Below are positions 25,368 to 34,039 of a stretch of DNA of 64,000 nucleotides, piece after piece (position 1 is the first letter of the stretch; each line of letters opens with the position of its first letter). A model generated the notes under the pieces. The model did no database searches. It worked only from the letters and a program-made list of their open reading frames with translations, and had not been told where the DNA came from. Position numbers and translations under genes: made by a program. The stretch comes from Erythrobacter sp. EC-HK427 (GTDB lineage: Bacteria > Pseudomonadota > Alphaproteobacteria > Sphingomonadales > Sphingomonadaceae). The stretch is from positions 314,292 to 378,291 of the forward strand of contig NZ_LR701479.1 in NCBI RefSeq assembly GCF_902498745.1. Direction: 5' to 3'.

Positions 25368-26687
25368 TTAGTCCTCTTCAGTTTCCTCAGCTTCCTCTAC
25401 CGCCCTCCTAAGTGTTGGAGCTGGTGGCTGCCAAGCCTGCAAATGACTTAGGCCGTGCTCATAAAAAGCGAGTACCACTTCCTCAAGCTCAGAGATGAAG
25501 GTTTTCCGTCCCGCAAATTTCCTTCCGTCTTCCATTCGCATGGCTACTGCGAACTTGTGAGGAAGCATCGAACTGTCAGGGTGGGAATGCGCTGATGGTT
25601 CGCTTGCAGCCTCTTGCAAGCTGGTTTCAATCACGGGAGCTTTGCCCGGCCAGTGGGATTGGAGACGCAAACGCTGATCTAAATCTCCCTCGAATTGGCG
25701 CAGAAGCCAGTTGAGCCGTGATGACTGTCTAACCCGGTCCTTTGGAGCGTTGACAATCGACTCGACTCTGATTGTGCGCGAAGACACATCTGCTTCGAGA
25801 TCAAGTGTGGCAGCCGCGTCAGGCACCTGAAGCTGAGCTCTGAGTACGTTTGTCTGAGCAAGAGCATTACAATCTGCCTGCAAACGAAAGTCCGCATTTC
25901 CCTTAAGCTTATTCGGGAGCTTGACCTCAACGATCGAGCCAGTCTTCCGAGTCAAGAGTAGACACAAATCGTTGAGCTCAGAATGCCAATTAGTAACGAC
26001 GTCGCAGACTTCCGACGATGTTTTGGAAAGCGCTAGACCACTTCGCAACCGATCGAGAACCTTCCCCCAAGCATCGCTCATGCTGGTGAAGCGCTGTAGA
26101 CCGGCACTTGGATGGATCAAGAAGCGTTCTAGCTCATTGAGGAGGAATTGCTTCTCAGGATCGTCGACGTCTTCGCCCTCGCTAAGAAGGTTCAAAGCGG
26201 TGAGGAAATCAAACCAAGAAAAGTGGAACAGATCGACCTTCTTGGTCAGTCTCTTGTCGATAGAAAGCGGGTGATGATCTGGCCCTGATGTATACTCGTT
26301 CGAAATAGTGATGACAGCATCAATGCCCGTCTCTTTAGCCAATCTCAAATAGCTGGACACCTGCTCTGACGTAAGATTCGAGTTTCCAACTTTCGCTTCT
26401 ACTAGTGCACGCCAAATCTTGTGCCCCGTGCGGACCACGATCAAACCGTCCGGCCGGCATTTCCCCTCTTGGCTTTTTGCGAAGCAGACCTCGGTATAGG
26501 CCTCAACGACAGTCCGTTTTCCGACTGCCCGTCCAATCGGCTTGAGCATCGAATTAGCGAACTCGGGGACGCCAATGAGGCTAGCGAGAAGGATTGAGAG
26601 TGTCCTTCCCTCTTTCGATGTCTCCGCCAAGACAGGGAAGAGACGAGCCACCTCACCGGTACCACCAATTTCCTCTAGCGAATTCAT
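25368..26687 (-). CDS. Predicted PD-(D/E)XK nuclease-like protein of unknown role
   Basis: A 439-aa soluble protein I cannot assign to a named family. Residues about 60-130 carry a nuclease-like signature in the right order: Glu in VVEAYTEVCF, Asp in RPDGLIVV, E-x-K in LVEAKVGNSN, then EQVSSYL, the Gln often following in this superfamily. The rest is alpha/beta with no visible membrane segment; the tail is acidic (EEAEETEED). Its base composition and codon use are clearly more AT-rich than both neighbours, which suggests acquisition. It stands alone between rimO and the amidohydrolase pair. A stand-alone defence or DNA-repair nuclease is possible but unproven; no modification or ATPase partner is adjacent. 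Confidence 0.65.
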   Translation of the reverse strand: MNSLEEIGGTGEVARLFPVLAETSKEGRTLSILLASLIGVPEFANSMLKPIGRAVGKRTVVEAYTEVCFAKSQEGKCRPDGLIVVRTGHKIWRALVEAKVGNSNLTSEQVSSYLRLAKETGIDAVITISNEYTSGPDHHPLSIDKRLTKKVDLFHFSWFDFLTALNLLSEGEDVDDPEKQFLLNELERFLIHPSAGLQRFTSMSDAWGKVLDRLRSGLALSKTSSEVCDVVTNWHSELNDLCLLLTRKTGSIVEVKLPNKLKGNADFRLQADCNALAQTNVLRAQLQVPDAAATLDLEADVSSRTIRVESIVNAPKDRVRQSSRLNWLLRQFEGDLDQRLRLQSHWPGKAPVIETSLQEAASEPSAHSHPDSSMLPHKFAVAMRMEDGRKFAGRKTFISELEEVVLAFYEHGLSHLQAWQPPAPTLRRAVEEAEETEED

Positions 26688-26756
26688 GTCATCCCCCGAC
26701 TGCGGAGTGACAAGTCTTTATGAAAAAAGCAATTCTGGCAAGTCAGTAAAACGCAC

Positions 26757-27971
26757 CTACCTAACCTCCCGGCTCACAACCTCACCCTCGATCACAACGC
26801 CAATCGTGTGGCTCGTATATTCAAACGGATCGCCGTCAAACAGTGCCACGTCGCCGTCTTTGCCGATTTCCAGCGAGCCGATGCGCTCCTCCATCCCGAT
26901 GATGCGGGCGGCGTCTATGGTGATGCTGGCAAGCGCGGCTTCGGGGGCGAGGTCGTTGGCGACCGCGAAGCCTGCTTCCCACAACACCACGCGCACTTTG
27001 GGCACATAGGCCTCGTATCCCGATTGCAGCGCGAAGGGGATGCCTGCCTCTGCCAGCACGGCGGCGGTGGTGAAGGCGGCGTTTTGCAGCTCGCCTTCAT
27101 TGCGCGCCATGGTTGGGTGGAGGATGATCTGTCCGCCCCATGCGCGCAGCTCGTCTAGCATCATATGCGCGTCTGCCGCGCCGTCGAGGATCACGGTGAT
27201 GCCGAATTCCTCGGCCAGCCGCAGCGCGCTTTGCATGTCCTGCATCCGGTTGGCGGTGATGAGCAGCGGGGTCTCGCCGCGGAGGACTTCGACAAACGCC
27301 TCGTTGACGAGATCGCGGCTCCCCCCCTCGTCCGTATCATCATCATCCATGCTCGCCTGCGCGCCGATCAGCGCCTGCCGGATCATCGCCATCTGCCGCC
27401 CGCGCGTGCCGGGCGAGCCCTCGCGGTCGAGCGCCCATGCGCCGAGATTGGCGGCGATCATCGTGCCGTCTTCGACCAGCGCCGCCTCTACCGTGTTGCC
27501 GCGTGTCTTCACCACCATGGTCTGCCCGCTCACCAGCGCGCCGGGGCCGTGGCCGGTGTGGACGGTGGTAATGCCGAGCTCGCGCAGCCAGGTCACCAGC
27601 CGGTCATGCGGGTTGTAGGCGTCAATCGCGCGCAGATGCGGCTGCACGGGCGCGCTGTCGTCCAGCTGGTCCTGATCTTCGGACTGGTTGAGATAGCCGG
27701 TGAGGCCGACGGTCGAATGCGCGTCCACCAGTCCTGGCGTGACGACGGGCGCGGTCAGCACTTCCATGCCTTGCGGAATGGGCGTACTGGCCGCCGGGCC
27801 GACAGCGGTGATGCGCCCGTCCTCGATCACGACGACGCCATCGGTGATGACGCCTTGCGGCCCCATCGTCCACACCTGCTGCCCGCGCACCGCAACATCC
27901 TGCGCGGCGGCGGTGCCGGTGAAGGCGGCGAGCGCGAGGCCAGCGGCGAGGGTTGCTTTCAGAATGCTCAT
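26757..27971 (-). CDS. Exported amidohydrolase-like protein with degraded metal site
   Basis: A 404-aa protein with a signal peptide (ending GTAAAQ/DV) and an amidohydrolase fold (composite beta domain, then PGLVDAHSTVG). Compared with its intact neighbour, the usual ligands are altered: the HxH pair reads HST, the strand-5 His region reads LLITANRM, the strand-6 region VILDGAAD, and the strand-8 Asp region ALQSGY. It probably binds metals poorly or not at all. Its start overlaps the stop of the intact paralogue by 4 nt (ATGA), so the two are co-translated and may form a heteromer in the periplasm. The conserved end (GSLEIGKDGDVALFDGDPFE) shows that the chain is full length, not truncated. 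Confidence 0.82.
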   Translation of the reverse strand: MSILKATLAAGLALAAFTGTAAAQDVAVRGQQVWTMGPQGVITDGVVVIEDGRITAVGPAASTPIPQGMEVLTAPVVTPGLVDAHSTVGLTGYLNQSEDQDQLDDSAPVQPHLRAIDAYNPHDRLVTWLRELGITTVHTGHGPGALVSGQTMVVKTRGNTVEAALVEDGTMIAANLGAWALDREGSPGTRGRQMAMIRQALIGAQASMDDDDTDEGGSRDLVNEAFVEVLRGETPLLITANRMQDMQSALRLAEEFGITVILDGAADAHMMLDELRAWGGQIILHPTMARNEGELQNAAFTTAAVLAEAGIPFALQSGYEAYVPKVRVVLWEAGFAVANDLAPEAALASITIDAARIIGMEERIGSLEIGKDGDVALFDGDPFEYTSHTIGVVIEGEVVSREVR

Positions 27972-29284
27972 CGTGCGGCCTCCTGCATACGTGCCTCGCC
28001 TTCGAGGACATGGGTGTTCATCTGCGGATTGCCCGCGCCAAAGCCGCCTGTGGCGTGGACAAGGTGATCGGGATTGTCGCGGTCGAACAGCAATTCGCCC
28101 AGCACCCAGGTCTCCTCGATATCGGTGTAAACGCTCAAGGGATCGCCGGTCAGGATCAGGAAATCGGCATATTTTCCGGGTTCAAGGCTGCCGACGCGGT
28201 CTTCCAGCCCCAATTGCACCGCGCCGTTGATGGTGAGCGCGCGCAAGGCTCCGTCGTGGCTCATCCCTCCGCGCACCGCGATACCGGCGTGGCGGAACAT
28301 CAGGCGGCTATCGATCACATTGTCGTCCGAATGCAGCGAGATGAACACGCCCGCCGCCTCCAGCTGCGCGGCGGTGGTGATGTCGGCATTGGCCGCTTCC
28401 AGCTTGCCGCCGGGGCTATCGACCAGAATCGCCGAGACGGGGACGCCCGCAGCAGCGATTTCGCGCGCCACTTGTCCGCTTTCGATCCCGTGCTGAAGCA
28501 GCATCCGGAAGCCGAATTCATCGCGCAGGCGGATCGCGGTCATAATGTCGTCGGTGCGGTGCGAGTGGAAATGGACGAGCCGCTCGCCCGAGAGGATTTC
28601 GCACATCGCCTCCATCCCGATGTCGCGGGGGGAGCGTTCGCCCGCACAGTATTCCTGCGCCTCGACAAAGTGGCTGCGCACCATCGCCGCGCTGCGCGCG
28701 CGGGTGCTGGGGAAGGCGGGGTTCTCGCGGATGGGATTGGTGCCATTGGCCATCTTCATCCCGCCCATCATGTCGCCATCATCGTCCAGAAAGGCGAGAT
28801 CGCGGATATTGTAGCCGTCGCGCAAGTGCATATAGAAGGTCTGCCCGCCCATCAGGTGGCCCGATCCCGGCATGACATTGGCGGTGGTCACCCCGCCCGA
28901 GCGCGCCCGCGCAATCGAGCTGTCGCGCACATTGATCGCGTCCAAGGCGCGCACATCGGGCTGGATCGCGGCGGAGGAGTCCGCACCCGAAACCTCGCCG
29001 ATGTGCGAGTGGGTGTCGACAATGCCGGGCATGACGACCATGCCGGTGGCATCGCGCACATCCGCGCCTGCGGGGATCGCCGTCTCCGCCCCGCCGACCG
29101 CGACAATGCGCCCGTTCTGGATCACCAGCGTGCCGCCTTGAATCGTCCCGAGGCCGCTATCGGTGCCCATCGTATGGATGGTCGCGCCGGTAAAGGCGAT
29201 GGGCTGCTCCTGCGCGGCCGCCGGACTGGCGCAGAGCGCAATCACAGCCGCCGATGCCGCGAGCGCGGGCTTGATGAATGGCAT
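27968..29284 (-). CDS. Exported amidohydrolase (imidazolonepropionase-like family)
   Basis: A 438-aa periplasmic metal-dependent hydrolase. It has a signal peptide (SPAAAQ/EQ) and the amidohydrolase ligands in order: VDTHSHIGEV (HxH), LVHFHSHRTDD, MLLQHGIES, and ISLHSDDNVIDS with the strand-8 Asp. It ends with GSLEPGKYADFLILTGDP, typical of the family. The substrate is unknown; relatives include prolidases, imidazolonepropionases and dipeptidases of this secreted group. It is first in a two-gene unit with the metal-site-deficient paralogue. Divergent from the transglutaminase-like gene. Confidence 0.88.
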   Translation of the reverse strand: MPFIKPALAASAAVIALCASPAAAQEQPIAFTGATIHTMGTDSGLGTIQGGTLVIQNGRIVAVGGAETAIPAGADVRDATGMVVMPGIVDTHSHIGEVSGADSSAAIQPDVRALDAINVRDSSIARARSGGVTTANVMPGSGHLMGGQTFYMHLRDGYNIRDLAFLDDDGDMMGGMKMANGTNPIRENPAFPSTRARSAAMVRSHFVEAQEYCAGERSPRDIGMEAMCEILSGERLVHFHSHRTDDIMTAIRLRDEFGFRMLLQHGIESGQVAREIAAAGVPVSAILVDSPGGKLEAANADITTAAQLEAAGVFISLHSDDNVIDSRLMFRHAGIAVRGGMSHDGALRALTINGAVQLGLEDRVGSLEPGKYADFLILTGDPLSVYTDIEETWVLGELLFDRDNPDHLVHATGGFGAGNPQMNTHVLEGEARMQEAAR

Positions 29285-29347
29285 AGGGATGTCCTCTCCT
29301 GTTTGCCGGCGAGACTAGCGGGGCGCTGTGGCTTTGCAAGTTCGGAT

Positions 29348-29379
29348 CACCGTCATTGCGAGCGCCCCCAATGACGGTG
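29348..29379. repeat. Short perfect inverted repeat
   Basis: The arms caccgtcattg (29348-29358) and caatgacggtg (29369-29379) are perfect 11-bp complements around a 10-nt loop, in the divergent gap between the amidohydrolase and transglutaminase genes. The core gtcattgcgag matches a widespread intergenic repeat of bacteria. It could be an operator or a repeat remnant; a terminator role is unlikely between two gene starts. Confidence 0.6.
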
Positions 29380-29416
29380 GTGGAGTGAGCGCCGCCAGCC
29401 TGCTATCGCCTCCACC

Positions 29417-30217
29417 ATGCCCATCGCCATTACCAGCAGCTTTGCCTTCCATCTTGAACGGGCGACCGATTGCCTGTTGCAATTCCAGGTGGCGGATTTG
29501 CCCGAGCAGCGGATTGTCGCGAGCGAGACGATGCTCACCAAAACGCTGCATCTCGCAACCGTGCCCGCGCAGGATGCCATTGGCGAGCGGCTCTGGGTGC
29601 GGGCGGAGGGGGATTTCCGCGTCGATTACTCGGCCACCGTAGAGGTGCAGCGCGAAGCGGCGGATATTGCCGCGCTCGCCGCGCGCGATCCGCATGATCT
29701 GCCGGGCGAGGTGGTCGAATATCTGTTCGATTCCCGCTATTGCCAGGCGGACAAGTTGCAGAACTTCGTCGCCGAGCATTTCGGCCAGCATTCGGGCGGC
29801 GCGAAAGTGGCCGCGATGCGGGACTGGATTGCCGCCAATTTCACCTATGATCCCGCCGCCTCCGATGCCGCCACCACGGCGGTGGACAGCTTTGCCCTGC
29901 GGCGTGGGGTGTGCCGCGATTATGCCCATGTGCTGATCGCCTTTGCCCGCGCCTCCACCATCCCCGCGCGCTATGTCAGCTGCTATGCGCCCGGCGTCGC
30001 ACCGCCCGATTTCCACGCGCTGGCCGAAGTGTTTCTGGACGATCCCGCGGCGCCCGGCAATGGCGCGTGGCATATCGTGGACGCCACCGGCATGGCCGAC
30101 CCCGCGCGCACCGCGATTATCGGTATCGGGCGGGATGCGGGCGATGTCAGTTTCCTGACGACTTTCGGCCTCTGCCGCTTTGATTCCTGCCACGTCAGCG
30201 TGGCGGAAAGCGGCTGA
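29417..30217 (+). CDS. Transglutaminase-like cysteine protease family protein
   Basis: A 266-aa cytoplasmic protein. The N-terminal half is a beta domain usual in bacterial transglutaminase-like proteins. The C-terminal half has the catalytic triad: Cys in RRGVCRDYAHV, His in DFHALAEVFLD and Asp in WHIVDATGM. No signal peptide or membrane segment is visible. Such proteins may act as proteases or in peptide modification; the substrate is unknown. It lies upstream of zwf on the same strand, 119 bp away, so co-transcription is uncertain. Confidence 0.88.
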   Translation: MPIAITSSFAFHLERATDCLLQFQVADLPEQRIVASETMLTKTLHLATVPAQDAIGERLWVRAEGDFRVDYSATVEVQREAADIAALAARDPHDLPGEVVEYLFDSRYCQADKLQNFVAEHFGQHSGGAKVAAMRDWIAANFTYDPAASDAATTAVDSFALRRGVCRDYAHVLIAFARASTIPARYVSCYAPGVAPPDFHALAEVFLDDPAAPGNGAWHIVDATGMADPARTAIIGIGRDAGDVSFLTTFGLCRFDSCHVSVAESG

Positions 30218-30336
30218 GTTCGCGCAGGCATTGGCAACACTGCGCGGGCATTCCTATGCGCTGCGCATTTATGTTGCTTTGCTGGTAAGGGATGCGCAGA
30301 AATTTGCGCGATGCATTAGGGAGTTTGACCGCGTCC

Positions 30337-31767
30337 ATGGAAACCAAGGCTGAAACACTCATCCTGTTCGGCGCGACCGGCGATCTGTCGCAGCGTATGC
30401 TGCTGCCCTCGCTCTGCGCGCTCGATGCCGAGGGGCTGTTGTCCGATGATCTGCGGATTGTCGGCACCGCGCGCTCGGAACTGGATGATGGTTCCTTCCG
30501 CAATTTCGCCCGCGCCGCGATCGAGAAATATCTGCCCGATCACCGGCGCGGTTCGATGGCGCGCTTCCTCAACCGCCTGTATTACAGCCCGCTCGATGTA
30601 ACCACGCCCGAAGGGTATGAGGAGCTGGCGAAAAAGGCGGGGAGCGAGCGCGAAATCGCGATTTTCCTCTCCACCGCGCCGAGCCTGTTCAAGCCGACCA
30701 TTGCAGGCCTTGCCGCGCACGGGCTGGCGGACAACAATTCGCGCATCTGCCTCGAAAAGCCGCTGGGCACCGATCTGCAAACCTCCTGCGCGATCAATGA
30801 TGCGGTGGCGGGCGCGTTTCCCGAAGACCATATTTTCCGCATCGACCATTATCTAGGCAAGGAGACGGTGCAGAACCTCATCGCGCTGCGCTTTGCCAAT
30901 GCCTTTTTCGAGCCGCTGTGGAACGCGCAGCATATCGAACACGTGCAGATCACCGTAGGCGAGACGGTGGGGCTGGAAGGCCGCGCGGACTTTTACGAAA
31001 GCGCGGGCGCTTTGCGCGATATGGTGCAGAACCATATGCTGCAATTGCTCGCGCTGCTGGCGATGGAACCGCCGAGCAGCTTCGATGCCAATTGCGTGCG
31101 CGACGAAAAGGTGAAAGTGCTGCGCGCGCTGCGCAAGGTCGGTCCGGAAGAAAGCGTCACCGGCCAGTATCGCAAGGGCGCGGTCGAAGGCCAGTCGGTG
31201 GCGGGCTATGATGAGGAGCTGGGCCGCGAAAGCGACGTCGAGACCTTTGTCGCGCTCAAGGCGCATATCGACAATTGGCGCTGGCAGGGCGTGCCTTTCT
31301 ATCTGCGCACCGGCAAACGAATGCCCGAGCGGGTGACCGAGATTGTCGTGCAATTCCGCAGCGTGCCGCACTCGATCTTCCCCGGCGCAAAGCTGAAGCA
31401 GAACCGCATGGTGATCGGCATCCAGCCGGAAGAAAATATCACCCTGTCGATGATGGCCAAGGTGCCGGGCATCGAGCAGGACGGAATGGTGCTGCGGCAG
31501 ATGCCGCTCGACATCAAAATGCCCGACGCCTTCACCGGCAAGTTCAAGCGGATCGCTTACGAGCGGCTGCTGCTCGATCTGATCGAAGGCCGCCAGACGC
31601 TGTTTGTGCGGCGCGACGAGGTGGAGGCGCAATGGCGCTGGATCGATTCCATCCGCGCCACCTGGGCAGAAGAAGGCCGTATCCCCAAAACCTACGCCGC
31701 CGGCAGCTGGGGGCCGAGCAAGGCCATCGCACTGGCAGAACGCGACGGAGTAAGCTGGCATGATTGA
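30337..31767 (+). CDS. zwf: Glucose-6-phosphate dehydrogenase
   Basis: A 476-aa enzyme that oxidises glucose 6-phosphate to 6-phosphogluconolactone, the first step of the Entner-Doudoroff and pentose phosphate routes. The NAD(P) loop FGATGDLSQRMLLPSL and the active-site RIDHYLGKE are present; the C-terminus RWIDSIRATWAEE...YAAGSWGP is complete. The ATG at 30337 gives the usual N-terminus; an ATG at 30292 would add 15 residues. The aggg near 30320 is a possible ribosome-binding site. It heads the sugar cluster, followed by edd after a hairpin-bearing gap. Confidence 0.96.
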   Translation: METKAETLILFGATGDLSQRMLLPSLCALDAEGLLSDDLRIVGTARSELDDGSFRNFARAAIEKYLPDHRRGSMARFLNRLYYSPLDVTTPEGYEELAKKAGSEREIAIFLSTAPSLFKPTIAGLAAHGLADNNSRICLEKPLGTDLQTSCAINDAVAGAFPEDHIFRIDHYLGKETVQNLIALRFANAFFEPLWNAQHIEHVQITVGETVGLEGRADFYESAGALRDMVQNHMLQLLALLAMEPPSSFDANCVRDEKVKVLRALRKVGPEESVTGQYRKGAVEGQSVAGYDEELGRESDVETFVALKAHIDNWRWQGVPFYLRTGKRMPERVTEIVVQFRSVPHSIFPGAKLKQNRMVIGIQPEENITLSMMAKVPGIEQDGMVLRQMPLDIKMPDAFTGKFKRIAYERLLLDLIEGRQTLFVRRDEVEAQWRWIDSIRATWAEEGRIPKTYAAGSWGPSKAIALAERDGVSWHD

Positions 31768-31833
31768 GTATCGGGATCACGCGGTGATGCGGAGAGGCGG
31801 AGAAGTATTGTCCGCGCCGCAGGCACTATGGAA

Positions 31834-31913
31834 TGTCGCGCAGAGAGCGCAGAGGACACAGAGATACTGTGCTTCTCGCTCTCCTCTGCGCCCTCTGCGT
31901 CCTCTGCGCGATA
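31834..31913. repeat. Long hairpin repeat between zwf and edd
   Basis: The left arm tgtcgcgcagagagcgcag (from 31834) and right arm ctctgcgtcctctgcgcgata (to 31913) are imperfect complements of about 31 nt around a 17-nt loop. An outer, weaker pair (gatgcggagaggcggag near 31782 and ccgcgtctccgtgtc near 31956) extends it. The cgcagag unit repeats within each arm. A sister element follows edd. It may modulate transcript stability or termination between zwf and edd. Confidence 0.75.
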
Positions 31914-31995
31914 AAATGGTCGCGCCTTCGGCGCGGTTTGCCCGCTCCACGTCCCCGCGTCTCCGTGTCAATTCAACCGCAATGGCAGCAGCCGC

Positions 31996-33810
31996 ATGAC
32001 CCAGCTCCACCCCACTATCGCCCGCGTTACCGAGCGGATCATCGCCAAGTCGAAAGCGAGCCGTCAGGCCTATCTCGACCTGATCCAGCGCGAGGCGGAT
32101 AACCGGCCTGATCGCAGCCAGGTCAGCTGTTCCAACCTTGCCCACGCCTTTGCGGGCGCGCTGGAGGATCAGGAGGCGTTGAAGCGCAATGCCGGGCCGA
32201 ATATCGGCATCGTCACCAGCTACAACGATATGCTGAGCGCGCATCAACCCTATGGTCGCTATCCCGAACGGCTGAAAATCTACGCCCGCGAAGTCGGCGC
32301 CACCGCGCAAGTTGCAGGCGGCACGCCCGCCATGTGCGACGGGGTGACGCAGGGCGAGACGGGGATGGAATTGTCGCTCTTCAGCCGCGATGCGATTGCC
32401 ATGGCGACGGGCGTGGCGCTTTCGCATGCAATGTATGACGGGATGCTGCTGCTCGGCATTTGCGACAAGATCGTGCCCGGCCTGCTGATCGGCGCTTTGC
32501 GGTTCGGCCATTTGCCGGGCGTGTTCGTGCCCAGCGGCCCGATGCCCAGCGGCATTTCGAACAGCGACAAGCAGAAAACCCGCCAGCTTTACGCCGAGGG
32601 CAAGGCGACGCGCGCCGAATTGCTCGAAAGCGAGCTTGGCTCCTACCATTCGCCGGGCACCTGCACCTTCTTCGGCACCGCCAATTCCAACCAGATGATG
32701 ATGGAAATGATGGGGCTGCACATTCCCGGCGCGGCGTTCATCCAGCCGGGCACGCAGCTGCGCCAGGCCTTGGACCGCGCCGCCGTCCACCGCGTCACGC
32801 AGATGACGCAGGACGGGAATGATTACCGCCCGCTTGGCCACTGCGTCGATGAAAAGGCGATTGTGAACGCGATGGTCGGCCTGCTGGCGACCGGCGGCAG
32901 CACCAATCACGCGATCCACATTCCCGCCTTCGCCCGCGCGGCAGGAGTGCAGGTCGATTGGACGGATTTGTCCGAGCTTTCCAGCGCGGTGCCTTTGCTC
33001 GCGCGGGTCTATCCCAACGGGTCGGGCGACACCAACCACTTCCACGCGGCGGGCGGCATGGGCTATGTCATCCGCGAACTGGTGGGCGCGGGGCTGGCGC
33101 ATGGCGACGTGCTGGGCGTGGGCCAACAGCGCGGCATGGGCGAATATGCGCAGGAGCCGGGCCTTGATGGCGAGACGCTGGTGTGGCGCGATGTCGGGCC
33201 TTCGGGTGACGAGACGATGCTCAAGCCTGCCAGTGATCCGTTCCAGCCCGATGGCGGGATGAAGCTGGTGACCGGCAATCTGGGGCGCGCCTGTTTTAAA
33301 TCCTCCGCCGTGGCGCGTGATCGCTGGACGGTAGAAGCGCCGTGCCGCGTGTTCCAGACGCAGCATGATGTGGTCGCCGCGTTCAAGGCGGGCGAACTTG
33401 ATCGGGATGTTGTGGTGATCGTGCGGTTCCAAGGGCCCAAGGCGAACGGAATGCCCGAACTCCACAGCCTCACCCCGCCGCTCGCCGTGTTGCAGGATCG
33501 CGGCTACCGCGTCGCGCTGGTCACCGACGGGCGGATGTCGGGCGCGAGCGGCAAAGTGCCCGCCGCAATCCACTGCTCGCCCGAAGCACTGGGTGGCGGC
33601 CCGCTCAGCCTGTTGCAGGATGGCGATGTGGTGAAGGTCTGCGCCGAAACGGGCGAACTTTCCACCAGCGCCCATCTGTCCACGCGCACCCCCGTGCCCG
33701 ATCCCGTCCCCGCCATAGGCACCGGTCGCGAGCTGTTCACGATGTTCCGGATGCTGGCGGACGAAGCCGAAAAGGGCGGCAGCGCAATGCTGGCGAGCGC
33801 GGGGCTGTGA
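31996..33810 (+). CDS. edd: Phosphogluconate dehydratase
   Basis: A 604-aa Fe-S dehydratase of the IlvD/Edd family that converts 6-phosphogluconate to 2-keto-3-deoxy-6-phosphogluconate. Cluster Cys are visible in [20 protein letters not shown] and [15 protein letters not shown]. The characteristic [15 protein letters not shown] and [18 protein letters not shown] are intact. The length matches bacterial Edd and exceeds IlvD in the C-terminal part. It lies between zwf and glk in the Entner-Doudoroff cluster, flanked by hairpin repeats on both sides. Confidence 0.97.
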   Translation: MTQLHPTIARVTERIIAKSKASRQAYLDLIQREADNRPDRSQVSCSNLAHAFAGALEDQEALKRNAGPNIGIVTSYNDMLSAHQPYGRYPERLKIYAREVGATAQVAGGTPAMCDGVTQGETGMELSLFSRDAIAMATGVALSHAMYDGMLLLGICDKIVPGLLIGALRFGHLPGVFVPSGPMPSGISNSDKQKTRQLYAEGKATRAELLESELGSYHSPGTCTFFGTANSNQMMMEMMGLHIPGAAFIQPGTQLRQALDRAAVHRVTQMTQDGNDYRPLGHCVDEKAIVNAMVGLLATGGSTNHAIHIPAFARAAGVQVDWTDLSELSSAVPLLARVYPNGSGDTNHFHAAGGMGYVIRELVGAGLAHGDVLGVGQQRGMGEYAQEPGLDGETLVWRDVGPSGDETMLKPASDPFQPDGGMKLVTGNLGRACFKSSAVARDRWTVEAPCRVFQTQHDVVAAFKAGELDRDVVVIVRFQGPKANGMPELHSLTPPLAVLQDRGYRVALVTDGRMSGASGKVPAAIHCSPEALGGGPLSLLQDGDVVKVCAETGELSTSAHLSTRTPVPDPVPAIGTGRELFTMFRMLADEAEKGGSAMLASAGL

Positions 33811-33878
33811 TGGTTCTGGATAACGCGAAGACGAGGAGACGCGGAGACGGCAATCCCCGCCGAAGGCGCAATGCATTC

Positions 33879-33957
33879 AAATACGCTCGCAGAGGCGCAA
33901 AGGCGCGGAGATGTCGCGCGACCCCTCTGCGCCTCCGCGCCTCTGCGAGCGTCATAT
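33879..33957. repeat. Long hairpin repeat between edd and glk
   Basis: The arms atacgctcgcagaggcgcaa (33881 onward) and gcctctgcgagcgtcat (to 33955) form an imperfect stem of about 30 bp with a loop near 33911-33923. Unit sequence and layout resemble the element between zwf and edd, so both belong to one family of cgcagaggcg-type intergenic repeats. It lies about 80 nt upstream of glk and could attenuate or stabilise the operon transcript. Confidence 0.75.
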
Positions 33958-34039
33958 TTGCCAAGTGCCTGCGGCGCGATAGGTCGGTGAGTGTCTCCGC
34001 CTTGCCCCAACTCCGCATGATTGCCCGAAGGAGCAATGT

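Noticed and set aside
31777-33876. Long minus-strand frame opposite edd
   Set aside because: Antisense to a well-conserved enzyme; no recognisable motif.
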